From Streptomyces sp. AC1-42W (lineage in GTDB: Bacteria; Actinomycetota; Actinomycetes; Streptomycetales; Streptomycetaceae): DNA of 64,000 nt. The notes beneath the pieces are model-generated. The model saw only the letters and a program-made list of their open reading frames with translations, did no database searches and had not been told where the DNA came from. The translations under genes were made by a program, and so were the position numbers. The DNA lies in the NCBI RefSeq assembly GCF_003248355.1, contig NZ_QKWY01000001.1, positions 434,001-498,000 on the forward strand. The letters are read 5' to 3'. Below, one piece after another: positions 53,739 through 62,008 of the stretch. How positions within the stretch are numbered: the first letter of the stretch is position 1; each line of letters opens with the position of its first letter.

Positions 53739-55079
53739 ATGTCTGACCCGATGGCTCTGCACCCGCTGACCTACGTGCGAGAAGGCAAGGGCTGGGGCAA
53801 GGCCGAGTTAGCCCGGCTCATGCGCGAACGCGGAGCCGAGCTGGGCGTACCGCTGGCCACCAACCGGACGACGGTCTGGAAGTGGGAGCAGGGGCAGGCG
53901 CCCGACGCGGACGCGCAACGGGTGCTCGCCGACCTGCTGGGCGTCCCCGAGGACCACGTACGCTCGGTGCCCTGGCCGCGGTGGCTGCCGGCGTGGGAGT
54001 CGACGGCCCTGGCGGCCCCGTGGACTCCGGCCGGCACCGTGAAGGTATTCGCTGATCTGGTCAGGAGCGGTCACATGGATCGTCGGGGCTTCCTGTCCAT
54101 CACCGGCGTCGCGCTGACGGGAGTTGCCGCCAACTGGGCGGCCGCGCCAGAGGCGTTCGCCTCGGCCATCGACGGCGACCGTGTCACCGACGCGATGGTG
54201 ACCACCATCGAAACGCGCGTGGATACCCTCCGCACGCTCGACGACCAGATGGGCGGCGCCCGCCTCCTGGACCAGGCCACCAGCGACCTCGCACTGATCA
54301 CCAGCCTGCTCGACCACGGCCGCTACACCGACGCCATCGAACACCGCCTCTACGCCACGGCCGCCCGCGTGTCGTACCTCGCCGGATGGATGGCCTACGA
54401 CAAGGGCCTCCGCTCCCTCGGCCAGCGCTACTACGTCGGAGCCCTCCGCAGCGCCCACAGCGCGAAGGACGACGGCTTCGGCGCCTTCATCCTCGCCGAG
54501 ATGGGCGTCCACATCTCCGACTCCGGCGACACGGCCGCACGCGTGAAGCTGATCGACACCGCCATCGGCAACGCCCCCTCGGCCCTCCCGCCGGCGGCGA
54601 CCTCGTACCTCTACCTGCACCAGGCCGAGGCCCTGTCCCGAGACACCCAGCACGAGGCGGCCGGCAAGTCCCTCAACCGCGCCTACGACCTGTGGGGCAC
54701 CCACCACGAAGGCGACCGCCCCGACTGGCTCGGCTGGTACGGCGAGGCCCAGCTCAAGTCGACCGAGGGCAAGATCATGCTGCGCTCCGGCTTCCCCGAG
54801 CGAGCGACCAGCGCCCTCGCGGTCGCGGTGGACCAAGCGGTACCGCGCGACCGGGCCGTCCGCTCCGGCCGCCTTGCCACCGCACGACTGGCCGCCCGGG
54901 ACCTGGACGGCGCCTTGGACGCCGCCAACGTCGGCCTGGAACTGCTGGAGAACCGAGTCCGCTCCGACCGGGCCCACGTCCGCCTGACCAAGTTCAGCCG
55001 CTACCTCGAACCGCACTCTGCAGTGCCAGCCGTGCGAGAGTTCCGCGACCGCCTCCGGGCTCTCCCCTCTGCTGTCTGA
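53739..55079 (+). CDS. XRE-family regulator with TPR-like C-terminus
   Basis: This 446-aa protein of the Streptomyces XRE-TPR type has an N-terminal helix-turn-helix (about 10-65, with ATNRTTVWKWEQGQAPDADA). A DRRGFLSITGVALTG segment (about 112-127) resembles a Tat signal but is standard in this regulator family. A long helical repeat region follows (about 150-440). Such proteins often control antibiotic or peptide gene clusters next to them. It is divergent from the ligase operon, with a palindrome in between. ATG 53739 has GAGGGGAGGG upstream. Confidence 0.85.
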   Translation: MSDPMALHPLTYVREGKGWGKAELARLMRERGAELGVPLATNRTTVWKWEQGQAPDADAQRVLADLLGVPEDHVRSVPWPRWLPAWESTALAAPWTPAGTVKVFADLVRSGHMDRRGFLSITGVALTGVAANWAAAPEAFASAIDGDRVTDAMVTTIETRVDTLRTLDDQMGGARLLDQATSDLALITSLLDHGRYTDAIEHRLYATAARVSYLAGWMAYDKGLRSLGQRYYVGALRSAHSAKDDGFGAFILAEMGVHISDSGDTAARVKLIDTAIGNAPSALPPAATSYLYLHQAEALSRDTQHEAAGKSLNRAYDLWGTHHEGDRPDWLGWYGEAQLKSTEGKIMLRSGFPERATSALAVAVDQAVPRDRAVRSGRLATARLAARDLDGALDAANVGLELLENRVRSDRAHVRLTKFSRYLEPHSAVPAVREFRDRLRALPSAV

Positions 55080-55421
55080 GCGCACGGATGACGATGGCGG
55101 GGGCCTGCCCACTGGTTCCTCGCCCAAGGCATGAGCGCCTGCGCCAAGTCTGGAGGGGTTGGCTTCTCGTCCCTCGGCACGGTCGAGAAGGGATTGGCCC
55201 TGCTCGAAAGCATGACCGTCACCTTCGAAGTGCACCTGAGGGCCCTCGGCGAGAGCAACTGAGGATCAGGTGGCTGATCCGTGGGCTCGTTGTCGACGTC
55301 GCAAACCAGCAGGCAAGCGGCCTGCATCCCCGCTGATGAGCAGCCAGCCATGAGACAAAAGCCTCAATGTCTTTATCCACAGGCTCGCCGAGGCGGGAGG
55401 GGCGCTGGCTAGGCTGTGCCT
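55080..55421. other. Gap between regulator and methyltransferase, possible 43-aa remnant
   Basis: This stretch has no clear gene. A short plus-strand ORF (55131-55262) starts MSACAKSGGVGF and ends TFEVHLRALGESN; it lacks a ribosome site and may be the end of a decayed gene. A promoter for the methyltransferase gene is expected close to 55421. Confidence 0.3.
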
Positions 55422-56948
55422 ATGGCAACAGAAGCACCAGCGGCAGTAATGGATCTTGTGGCGCGAACGGAAGCACGGAGGCAGGAATCGTCCGCGTCGC
55501 TTGACTCCAAGGAGCGCGCGAAGCTCGGGCAGTACTTCACGCCGGCCCCCGCTGCGGACTTCATTGCTTCTCTGGCCAGGCTGGACGAGGCGGAGCCGAT
55601 CCGGGTTCTGGATCCTGGAGCCGGAGCCGGCTCTCTTACTGCATCCGCGGTGGCGCGAATCCTTCAGCTTCGGCCTGGAGCTCGGATCAGCGTTACTGCC
55701 TGTGAGATCGACCCCCAGCTGCACGACACTCTGGCGACCACCCTTGGAGATTGCGCCAGTACCGCCCGGGAGGCCGGCGGCCACGTTGAGACGAACCTTG
55801 TGCAGGGCGACTTCATCGAGTGGGCCACTCAGGCCGAAGGTCTGTTCGGCGAGACCCCTGGCCCTTTCGATCTTGTGATCATGAACCCGCCGTACAAGAA
55901 GCTCGCCGCAGGCTCGCATGCGCGCAGGGCAGTCACGGCAGCATGCACGGAGACTTCGAACCTCTACTCCGCGTTCATGGCCCTCGGCGTTCACCTACTC
56001 GCGCCAGGCGGGCAGCTGGTGGCCATTACGCCTCGCAGTTTTGCTAATGGCCCCTATTTTCGACCGTTCCGTAGGTACTTTCTCGATCGCATGCACATCG
56101 ACCGCGTACACGTCTTCGAGGCCCGGAATAAGGTATTCGCCGACACGGACGTGCTCCAGGAAAATGTGATCTTCTCGGCGACCCGAACCGATTCCCTGGA
56201 CCGTGGGCCGGTGACGGTGTCGACAAGCCATAGCTACTCAGGCGATGTTCGTAGACGGGTCGTTCCATATGAGGAGATGGTGCATCCGGCGGACCCTGAG
56301 TGTTTCATTCATATCAGCGCCGACGAGGAAGATACCCAGTTGGCTGTAACTCACTCAGGGCTTGCAGCCGCACTTCCCGAGGTAGGGCTCCAAGTTTCTA
56401 CCGGCCGTGTGGTCGACTTCCGGAGCAAGGAGCATTTGCGCCCCGACCCGGTGGAGGGGGCGGTTCCTCTCATCTACCCGCTCCATATGCGGGAAGGGGG
56501 AATCTTCTGGCCCGTCCCCGGCGCGAAGAAGAACAACGCCATCATGCTTAACGCCGACACCGAGAAGATGACCTTCCCCTCTGGGCACTACGTTGTCGTT
56601 AAGCGACTTTCCTCTAAAGAGGAGAAGCGTCGTGTGGTAGCCGTTGTATTTGATTCAGACGTGACCGAATGCGAGCGGATCGGATTCGAGAACCACGTAA
56701 ATGTCTACCACGACGGCGGGCAGGGACTTCCTAAGGATGTTGCGCGTGGCCTTTGTCTGTGGCTGAACTCTACATTGCTGGATCGACTCATTCGACGGTT
56801 CAGCGGGCACACTCAGGTTAATGCCACCGATTTGAGGAATCTCCGCTATCCGAGCCGTGAGCAGCTTTCCAAGATGGGGCAAGGCTGGGACGGCGGTGCA
56901 TGGCTAGCACAGGAAAAGATCGACGAAGTTGTAGAGCGAAACATCTAG
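55422..56948 (+). CDS. DNA adenine N6-methyltransferase, PstI/BsuBI type
   Basis: This 508-aa methyltransferase has motif X LGQYFTPAPAADFIASL (about 38-54), the SAM motif I VLDPGAGAGSLTASA (about 62) and catalytic motif IV IMNPPYKK (about 150), the gamma-class order. Length and layout match M.PstI (507 aa). It would methylate adenine in the recognition site, by family CTGCAG, and protect the host from the next gene's product. Base composition is visibly lower in GC than the flanking genes, suggesting a separate origin. ATG 55422 or GTG 55416 is the start. Confidence 0.87.
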   Translation: MATEAPAAVMDLVARTEARRQESSASLDSKERAKLGQYFTPAPAADFIASLARLDEAEPIRVLDPGAGAGSLTASAVARILQLRPGARISVTACEIDPQLHDTLATTLGDCASTAREAGGHVETNLVQGDFIEWATQAEGLFGETPGPFDLVIMNPPYKKLAAGSHARRAVTAACTETSNLYSAFMALGVHLLAPGGQLVAITPRSFANGPYFRPFRRYFLDRMHIDRVHVFEARNKVFADTDVLQENVIFSATRTDSLDRGPVTVSTSHSYSGDVRRRVVPYEEMVHPADPECFIHISADEEDTQLAVTHSGLAAALPEVGLQVSTGRVVDFRSKEHLRPDPVEGAVPLIYPLHMREGGIFWPVPGAKKNNAIMLNADTEKMTFPSGHYVVVKRLSSKEEKRRVVAVVFDSDVTECERIGFENHVNVYHDGGQGLPKDVARGLCLWLNSTLLDRLIRRFSGHTQVNATDLRNLRYPSREQLSKMGQGWDGGAWLAQEKIDEVVERNI

Positions 56949-56967
56949 AATCGGAGCCAACAACTCA

Positions 56968-57945
56968 ATGTCTGAGCAGACCGTCATCGAAGTTAATGGA
57001 GGAGCGCGTGGTGATAAGCTTACGGAAGCGCGTCATCTTCTCCAGCTGCTCGGTTTCGATGCTGAGCGATCAAATGAGCGTTCGGCTTATGTGCTGCTAG
57101 CCCTCCTTGAACTCGGCCCAGATCAGGACTGGACGCAGGCTGAAAGGTCCATGCTCCGCACCGTCCAGATTATGCAGTGGCTGCGCGAAGTCTACGAAAA
57201 GGACTACGCCGCAAATAGTCGAGAGACGATCCGCAGGTTCACGCTGCACCAGTTCGTCGATGCGGGCCTGGTTGTGCAAAATCCTGATCAGCCGGACCGG
57301 CCGGTCAACTCTCCTAAGTGGTGCTATCAGATAGAGCCCGCAGCCTTTGGGCTCATTGCATCATTCGGACAGGATGGGTTCGATGAGAGGCTTGCGGAAT
57401 ACCTCGAAGAGCGCCCCGGCCTGCAGGCAATGTATGCGCGGGAGCGTGAAATGAACAGGATCCCGGTTCAGCTCCCCGGGGGTAAGGAGATCGACCTCAG
57501 CCCTGGCGGACAGAACACCCTGATCGTGCAGATCATTGGTGAATTCTGTGAACGGTACACGCCCAACGGTGAGGTGCTCTACATTGGTGACGCCGACAAT
57601 AAGTGGGCGATCTTCGAAAAGGAATCGCTTGCGAAGCTCGGCGTTGAGGTTGATTCGCACGGAAAAATGCCCGACGTTGTTGTCTTTCTCCGGGATCGGA
57701 ATTGGCTCGTCCTGATCGAGGCGGCGTCTTCTCATGGTCCAGTGGATGCCAAGAGGTACAGGGAGCTCAGTGAGCTATTCCGAGGCTCTTCGGCCGGCCT
57801 CGTCTTCATTTCTGCGTTGCCGTCGCGTGTCGAGCTTCGTAAATACCTGAAAGAGATCGCTTGGGAGACCGACGTTTGGTGCGCGGATAATCCAACGCAC
57901 CTGATCCACTTTAATGGGGAGCGCTTCCTGGGGCCGTACAACTAA
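56968..57945 (+). CDS. Type II restriction endonuclease, PstI/BsuBI family
   Basis: This 325-aa protein matches the length of R.PstI (326 aa). The N-terminal part (about 25-115) is the winged-helix region of the BsuBI/PstI family. The C-terminal nuclease part has GDADNKWAIFEKESLAKLGV (about 198-217), MPDVVVFLRDRNWLVLIEAASSHGPVD (about 225-251) and SAGLVFISALPSR. The Asp in PDVV and the Glu in LIEAA are the likely metal ligands. It starts 20 bases after the methyltransferase stop. Its stop codon TAA is created by an IS insertion. Recognition of CTGCAG is predicted from the family; streptomycete isoschizomers of PstI (SalPI) are known. Confidence 0.87.
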   Translation: MSEQTVIEVNGGARGDKLTEARHLLQLLGFDAERSNERSAYVLLALLELGPDQDWTQAERSMLRTVQIMQWLREVYEKDYAANSRETIRRFTLHQFVDAGLVVQNPDQPDRPVNSPKWCYQIEPAAFGLIASFGQDGFDERLAEYLEERPGLQAMYAREREMNRIPVQLPGGKEIDLSPGGQNTLIVQIIGEFCERYTPNGEVLYIGDADNKWAIFEKESLAKLGVEVDSHGKMPDVVVFLRDRNWLVLIEAASSHGPVDAKRYRELSELFRGSSAGLVFISALPSRVELRKYLKEIAWETDVWCADNPTHLIHFNGERFLGPYN

Positions 57946-58822
57946 GGGCTGTCCCGTAACTGCTGGTCACGGGTGAGATGATCTTGGTGTGACTGGTGTG
58001 ATCACGGCGTCGGAGCCGTCCTGGATAGCCCCGTTCACCGGGCTGAGCCCGCGCGCCTTCGCCAAGCTGGTGACGGTGCTGCGGCGCGAGGGTGCGGACG
58101 CGGTCCGCAAGGGCCGGCCGTGGAGTCTTCCGCTGGAGGACCGGGCCCTGCTGGTGGCGGCGTACTGGCGCACGAACCTGACCATGCGCCAGCTCGCCCC
58201 GCTGTTCGGGGTGTCCAAGTCGGCGGCCGACCGGATCATCGACCACCTCGGGCCGATGCTCGCGCTCCAGCCCCGCAAGCGGTTCGCCAAGGACACCGTG
58301 CTCATCGTGGACGGCACCCTGGTCCCCACCCGCGACCACAGCATCGCCGAGCGGTCCAAGAACTACCGGTACTCCACCAACCACCAGGTCGTCATCGACG
58401 CCGACACCCGCCTGGTCGTCGTGGTCGGGCGGCCGCTCGCCGGAAACCGCAACGACTGCAAGGCGTGGGAGGAATCCGGCGCCAAAGCCGCTGTCGGCAA
58501 GACCATGACGATCGCCGACGGCGGCTATCCAGGCACCGGACTCGTCATGCCCCACCGCCGCCGCAAGGGCGAGGAACTGCCGGAGTGGAAGCAGGAACAC
58601 AACAAGTCCCACAAGCAGGTCCGAGCCCGCGTCGAGCACGTCTTCGCCCGGATGAAGACCTGGAAGATCCTCCGCGACTGCCGCCTCAGAGGCGACGGCG
58701 TCCACCACGCCATGCTCGGCATCGCCCGGATGCACAACCTCGCCCTCGCCGGATAGACCGACGGGCGGTACGGCAGCCCACCATGCCCGAGGCGACTCAA
58801 AGATCATTTACGGGACAACCCT
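57945..58822 (+). mobile_element. IS5-family insertion sequence, IS112-like (878 bp)
   Basis: Terminal inverted repeats AGGGCTGTCCCGTAA and, from the right end, AGGGTTGTCCCGTAA differ at one base. A two-base TA target duplication lies at 57943-57944 and 58823-58824. It is complete, with one transposase gene. Removing the IS and one TA restores TACAACTAG, so the restriction gene originally ended in TAG. Confidence 0.9.
57989..58756 (+). CDS. IS5-family transposase (IS112-like)
   Basis: This 255-aa DDE transposase shows a helix-turn-helix region (about 45-85, NLTMRQLAPLFGVSKSAADR) and catalytic acids in VLIVDGTLVPT, TIADGGYPGTG and ARVEHVFARMK (the final Glu). It appears intact in one frame. 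IS112 of Streptomyces albus G, first noted in a SalI restriction gene, is the closest element I know of; here too the element sits in a restriction gene. Confidence 0.9.
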   Translation: MTGVITASEPSWIAPFTGLSPRAFAKLVTVLRREGADAVRKGRPWSLPLEDRALLVAAYWRTNLTMRQLAPLFGVSKSAADRIIDHLGPMLALQPRKRFAKDTVLIVDGTLVPTRDHSIAERSKNYRYSTNHQVVIDADTRLVVVVGRPLAGNRNDCKAWEESGAKAAVGKTMTIADGGYPGTGLVMPHRRRKGEELPEWKQEHNKSHKQVRARVEHVFARMKTWKILRDCRLRGDGVHHAMLGIARMHNLALAG

Positions 58823-58839
58823 TAGAGTGCCGTATGACG

Positions 58840-58874
58840 AAAGGGCCGCTCCATGTGTTTTGGAGCGGCCCTTT
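58840..58874 (-). terminator. Terminator of the orphan 5S rRNA gene
   Basis: A perfect 14-bp stem lies at 58840-58853 and 58861-58874 around a seven-base loop. It lies 10 bases past the 3' end of the 5S gene on the minus strand, the spacing seen at the ends of rRNA operons. Confidence 0.8.
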
Positions 58875-58883
58875 CAAGCTGAA

Positions 58884-59000
58884 TTCGGCGACGACCTACT
58901 CTCCCACGAGGTCCCCCTCGCAGTACCATCGGCGCTGGCAAGCTTAGCTTCCGGGTTCGGAATGTTACCGGGCGTTTCCTCGCCGCTATGGTCACCGAAA
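58884..59000 (-). rRNA. Orphan 5S rRNA gene
   Basis: Read on the minus strand, this 117-base stretch has the conserved 5S core: ACGCCCGGTAACATTCCGAA, CCCGGAAGCTAAGC, GCGCCGATGGTACTGC and GTGGGAGAGTAGGTCG. Helix I pairs TTCGGTGAC with GTCGCCGAA at the two ends; helix II pairs GGCGAG with CTTGCC. The structure is therefore intact, not just a fragment. No 16S or 23S gene is next to it. It lies inside the integrated element, 60 bases from an IS end and just after a truncated cyclase gene. Confidence 0.88.
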
Positions 59001-59014
59001 ATCTGGCGAGCACC

Positions 59015-59518
59015 TCAGCTGAAGAGGCGCTTTCTTCGGATGAGTATACCGGTGGAGTGGTGTGCCGAGTGCACTCGATACACCACTGGGCCGTACCCGA
59101 TGGGCACGCGGGAGGACCCTGGAGGCGGGCAGTTGGGGTCGGCCCACGGGATCGTCATCGCATAGTTGATCTGGAGGGCGGCCTTGGCGGCATTGGTGTT
59201 CTTGGAGCCGCCGATGAAGATGGCCATGACGCGGTCGCCGTCGTAGCTTCGGATCTCGCCTTCCCGCGCCTTGATGATCTTTGATGCCGTGCGGAGCGAG
59301 GCCCGGATCACCTTGCCGGCTGTCTCGGGGCGGAAGTCGCGGGCGAGCTTCGTAGACCCGAGCAGGTCGGCGTAGAGATAGACGGCGTCGAGCTTCACCG
59401 CGTCATTGGAGAACAGCTTGACATCATCGGTGCCGGGGACCACCCGGCCGTCCCGGATCGTCCAAGGTGTACCAACGAGCTTGCCCAAGTCGGACCGGAT
59501 GTCGTCTCCGAGGGACAT
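59015..59518 (-). pseudogene. Truncated Pycsar-type nucleotide cyclase
   Basis: The 167-codon frame starts MSLGDDIRSDLGKLVG. It matches the N-terminal half of Pycsar pyrimidine cyclases (PycC): WTIRDGRVVPGTDDVKLF, then VYLYADLLGSTKLA (first metal Asp) and IRSYDGDRVMAIFIGGSKNT (second metal Asp), to AALQINYA. Family members then continue about 100 residues with a VGID and an LVWVGRAPN block; these are missing and unrelated residues follow to the stop. The enzyme should be inactive. No effector gene (PycTM or PycTIR) is nearby; the place where it would be is taken by the 5S gene. GAGGTGGGG precedes the ATG. Confidence 0.72.
59057..59086. repeat. 30-bp imperfect palindrome between cyclase remnant and 5S gene
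   Basis: GTGGTGT and ACACCAC arms enclose a CGAGTGCACTCG palindrome, with two unpaired bases on each side. It lies at the point where the cyclase homology has been lost, and may be a scar or a hairpin that ends or processes a transcript. Confidence 0.5.
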
Positions 59519-59560
59519 CAACCCCACCTCACTCCTGTAGCTGAATTGGCGGGACCCTAG

Positions 59561-61220
59561 CCTCGATCTTTCGTGACGGTCCGTCGGTTCCTCCGGCGGG
59601 CCGTTTCGGCTGTTCGGGCGGGTGGCGGGCAGGCTGATGGCCCGGCTGTCGCGTCGGGTGGGCGCCGGGTTCCACGGCTCCGGTCGGGGTGGTGCTGCTC
59701 GCAGGGGCGGGGACGTGCTGGTCAGCCGGGGTTCGGGAGAGCTTCGAGTCGGGCGATGGCGTCGGTGATCAGGTCGGTCCAGGGCCAGTGGCCTGCGAAT
59801 CTCAGGTGTCGGCGGCGGGCGGTGGTGACGAGCTGAGCGGCGGCGGAAAACAGTCGGAGCCTCAGCCGCCGGGGCTCCCACCTGCGGGTTTGCCCGGTGA
59901 GGGCGAGCATGGGCATCCAGGCCAGCAGGTCGAGGGCGATTTGGACGATCTCCAGCCAGATCTGGTTCTGTGCGGCGTCGTGGAGTGGCAGGTTGCGCAG
60001 GCCGGTGGCGCGGGCGTTTCGGATGCGGTCCTCGGCTCTCGCGCGTTGGCGGTGCCGGAGTTCGAGTGCGGCGATCGGAACGCCGGTGGTGTTGGTCGCG
60101 AACGCCGTGAGCCGCAGTCCGTCGGCATCGGTGAGGCGCAACTGGGCGCCGGGGTGCGGGCGTTCCTTGCGGACGATCAGCCGCATCCCCTGCGGCCAGC
60201 CCTTGAGGACGTCACCGTCGAGTTCGGCGACCCAGGCGCCGTCACGGATCTCACCTTCCGGTTCGACGGCCACTGTCCAGGCGGCGGGCGGGATCTTGAG
60301 GACGGCCTGGTGGATGGCGTCGGTGATGGTCATGCCGACCGAGTACGACAGCCACCTGCCCCGCTGGGCGAGCCAGGCGACGAACTCGTGGGTGCCACCG
60401 CCGGAGTCGGTACGAATGAGCGTCTGGCGTCCGCGCCGGTACTTGTTCGGCAGTTGGGCCAGGGCGAGTCGGGCCGTGGTGATGTGGTCGGCGGCGGTGT
60501 TGCTGCCCGCGTTCCCGGGCCGCAGCAGCGCGGCCACCGGCTCGCCGGTGCCGCCGCTTCCGTGGTCGACGAAGCCCACCAGCGGGTGATGTCCGAAGGT
60601 CTTCTTCCAGGTCGCGGCCGCGTCCTGCTTGTCGGAGTGGGCCAGTACCAGCACCCCGTCCAGGTCGACGATCACCTGCCCGGAGGCGTCCGGCGACGAG
60701 GATCCCGCCAACTTCCATATTCGTTCGCGTACTTCGGCCCGCGCGGACCGGATCGCGTTCAGAGCCTTCGGGCCGGACTCGGCCAGGGTGTCGACGAGGC
60801 GGGAGACGGTCGGGTCGGAGGCCACCGGGCCGAACACGGCCGGCTCGGCCCGCAGCATCCCGGCATCGGCCAGGCAGTCGCCGCCCAGCGCGACCGCGAG
60901 GGCCACGTCCAGCAGGATCTTGCCCGGGTCGTGCACCGCCCGAGCCTTCCGCCACGGCGCCAGCGCCGCGGATATCGCGGTGTCCAGCCCGGCCTTGCGG
61001 ACCGTCTCGACCAGCAGCACGCCCCCGGCCTGGGAGACCACCGCCCGGCCGCCGCCCTCGATGCGGATACGCGGGTACGACCCGATACGCTTCTTCACCT
61101 GAGAAGTGCTTCTTTCCACGGCACGATCTGGACCTTCGACAAGTCCCATCGTTGCAGGTCAGGAGCACTTCTCACGTTTTCGATCACGCTTCGGACAGCC
61201 CACCTCATGAAAGCCCGAGG
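59561..61220 (-). mobile_element. IS1380-family insertion sequence (1660 bp)
   Basis: Ends CCTCGATCTTTCGTGA (left) and CCTCGGGCTTTCATGA (right, inverted) match at 13 of 16 bases. A four-base CTAG duplication lies at 59557-59560 and 61221-61224. Both length and target type fit IS1380. It lies 40 bases upstream of the cyclase start codon. Confidence 0.9.
59722..61149 (-). CDS. IS1380-family transposase
   Basis: This 475-aa DDE transposase shows YPRIRIEGGGRAVVSQAGG near the N-terminus (about 25), the first catalytic Asp in VIVDLDGVLVLAHSDKQ (about 162), a second in TLIRTDSGGGTHEF (about 245) and an ExxxE-type C-terminal helix region. It is full length for the family and unbroken. The first about 18 residues may not be translated; an internal GTG just before KKRIGSYPR is an alternative. 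Confidence 0.88.
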   Translation of the reverse strand: MGLVEGPDRAVERSTSQVKKRIGSYPRIRIEGGGRAVVSQAGGVLLVETVRKAGLDTAISAALAPWRKARAVHDPGKILLDVALAVALGGDCLADAGMLRAEPAVFGPVASDPTVSRLVDTLAESGPKALNAIRSARAEVRERIWKLAGSSSPDASGQVIVDLDGVLVLAHSDKQDAAATWKKTFGHHPLVGFVDHGSGGTGEPVAALLRPGNAGSNTAADHITTARLALAQLPNKYRRGRQTLIRTDSGGGTHEFVAWLAQRGRWLSYSVGMTITDAIHQAVLKIPPAAWTVAVEPEGEIRDGAWVAELDGDVLKGWPQGMRLIVRKERPHPGAQLRLTDADGLRLTAFATNTTGVPIAALELRHRQRARAEDRIRNARATGLRNLPLHDAAQNQIWLEIVQIALDLLAWMPMLALTGQTRRWEPRRLRLRLFSAAAQLVTTARRRHLRFAGHWPWTDLITDAIARLEALPNPG

Positions 61221-61369
61221 CTAGCAGCGCACACTGACAACGGACGGAGGCGGCTGCTGCGCCGCGCTCCGCGTGCGCCTTGGGGTTCACCGTCACGTTG
61301 CCGCCGACGATGATGTTGAGGGCTCTCTCGGCAGCGTCGCCGATCGGAGCGGGGTTGGGGTAGTGCTGG

Positions 61370-61573
61370 CTACTCCGGCAACTGCGGGGAGTGGGGTCGC
61401 AAAAACTCCCCAGCCCATGCCCGGTACTCCTTGGGCTGGGCACCGTTCGCCTTGGCCAGGGACAGTAGGAGTAGTTCGTTGAGGTACAGCTGGCCCCGGA
61501 TCACGTGAATGGGGTCCTTCCCCTCTGCCGAGGAACGCAAGAAGGACCTGGACGCCTGGGAGCTGATCCTCAC
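61370..61573 (-). CDS. Possible small gene or remnant (67 aa)
   Basis: The frame reads GQLYLNELLLLSLAKANGAQPKEYRAWAGEFL, which looks protein-like, but the first 22 codons overlap the plus-strand zinc-ribbon gene. It may be the end of a gene cut during assembly of this region. I do not recognise it. Confidence 0.3.
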   Translation of the reverse strand: MRISSQASRSFLRSSAEGKDPIHVIRGQLYLNELLLLSLAKANGAQPKEYRAWAGEFLRPHSPQLPE

Positions 61574-61877
61574 CTGCGATCACGTGACCACCTTCATCCA
61601 GCACCGGGAGAACACCTACGTCCGGCGAGTGGTCGACTGCCCTGAGTGTCAGACGCGGCGCGGGGTTGTCGAGAGCAAGCGGCTCGGACCCGCATATAAC
61701 GACGATGGTGTGGAGGCAGCCCGGGGTGAAGTGGAGCAGGCACGTGTCGTTGCCGAGCTGACCAAGGCGAAGGCGCAGCTCCGCAGCCAGCAGCAGCGTG
61801 CTGCTGCTACGAGCAGCCGGATCGAGGAGCTCCAGAAGCAGCTCAGCCCGACTGCCCGGGGCGACGGCATTGCGTGA
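61509..61877 (+). CDS. Hypothetical protein with Cys/His zinc motif and coiled coil
   Basis: This 122-aa protein has an N-terminal C-x-H ... C-x-x-C arrangement (LTCDHVTTF at about 25 and DCPECQTRRG at about 46), which can bind zinc. A coiled coil follows (about 70-115, EQARVVAELTKAKAQLRSQQ). The codon before the ATG is a stop, so the start is fixed at 61509 or later; no good ribosome site is seen. Its stop codon lies inside the putative integrase arm repeat at the right end, mirroring the integrase gene on the left. Confidence 0.5.
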   Translation: MGSFPSAEERKKDLDAWELILTCDHVTTFIQHRENTYVRRVVDCPECQTRRGVVESKRLGPAYNDDGVEAARGEVEQARVVAELTKAKAQLRSQQQRAAATSSRIEELQKQLSPTARGDGIA

Positions 61878-61893
61878 GCGGTGCGTGAGCGGA
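61870..61893 (+). repeat. Putative integrase arm site, right
   Basis: This sequence is 23/24 identical to 37482-37505 and in the same orientation. It lies 115 bases inside attR. Confidence 0.6.
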
Positions 61894-62008
61894 CTGGGTG
61901 GGACAGGGCGGATTGGGCGGCACGTGGGTTGCAGGGCGTAGGTCTCTGACCTGGAGAAACGGGATTCGGCGGCACCGCCCGGCACCAGCCGGGATGATCT
62001 TGCGGGCC

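Noticed and set aside
54063..54130. Tat-like signal (RRGFLSIT) in the XRE-TPR regulator
   Set aside because: It is internal, preceded by a DNA-binding domain, and is a standard segment of this regulator family, not an export signal.
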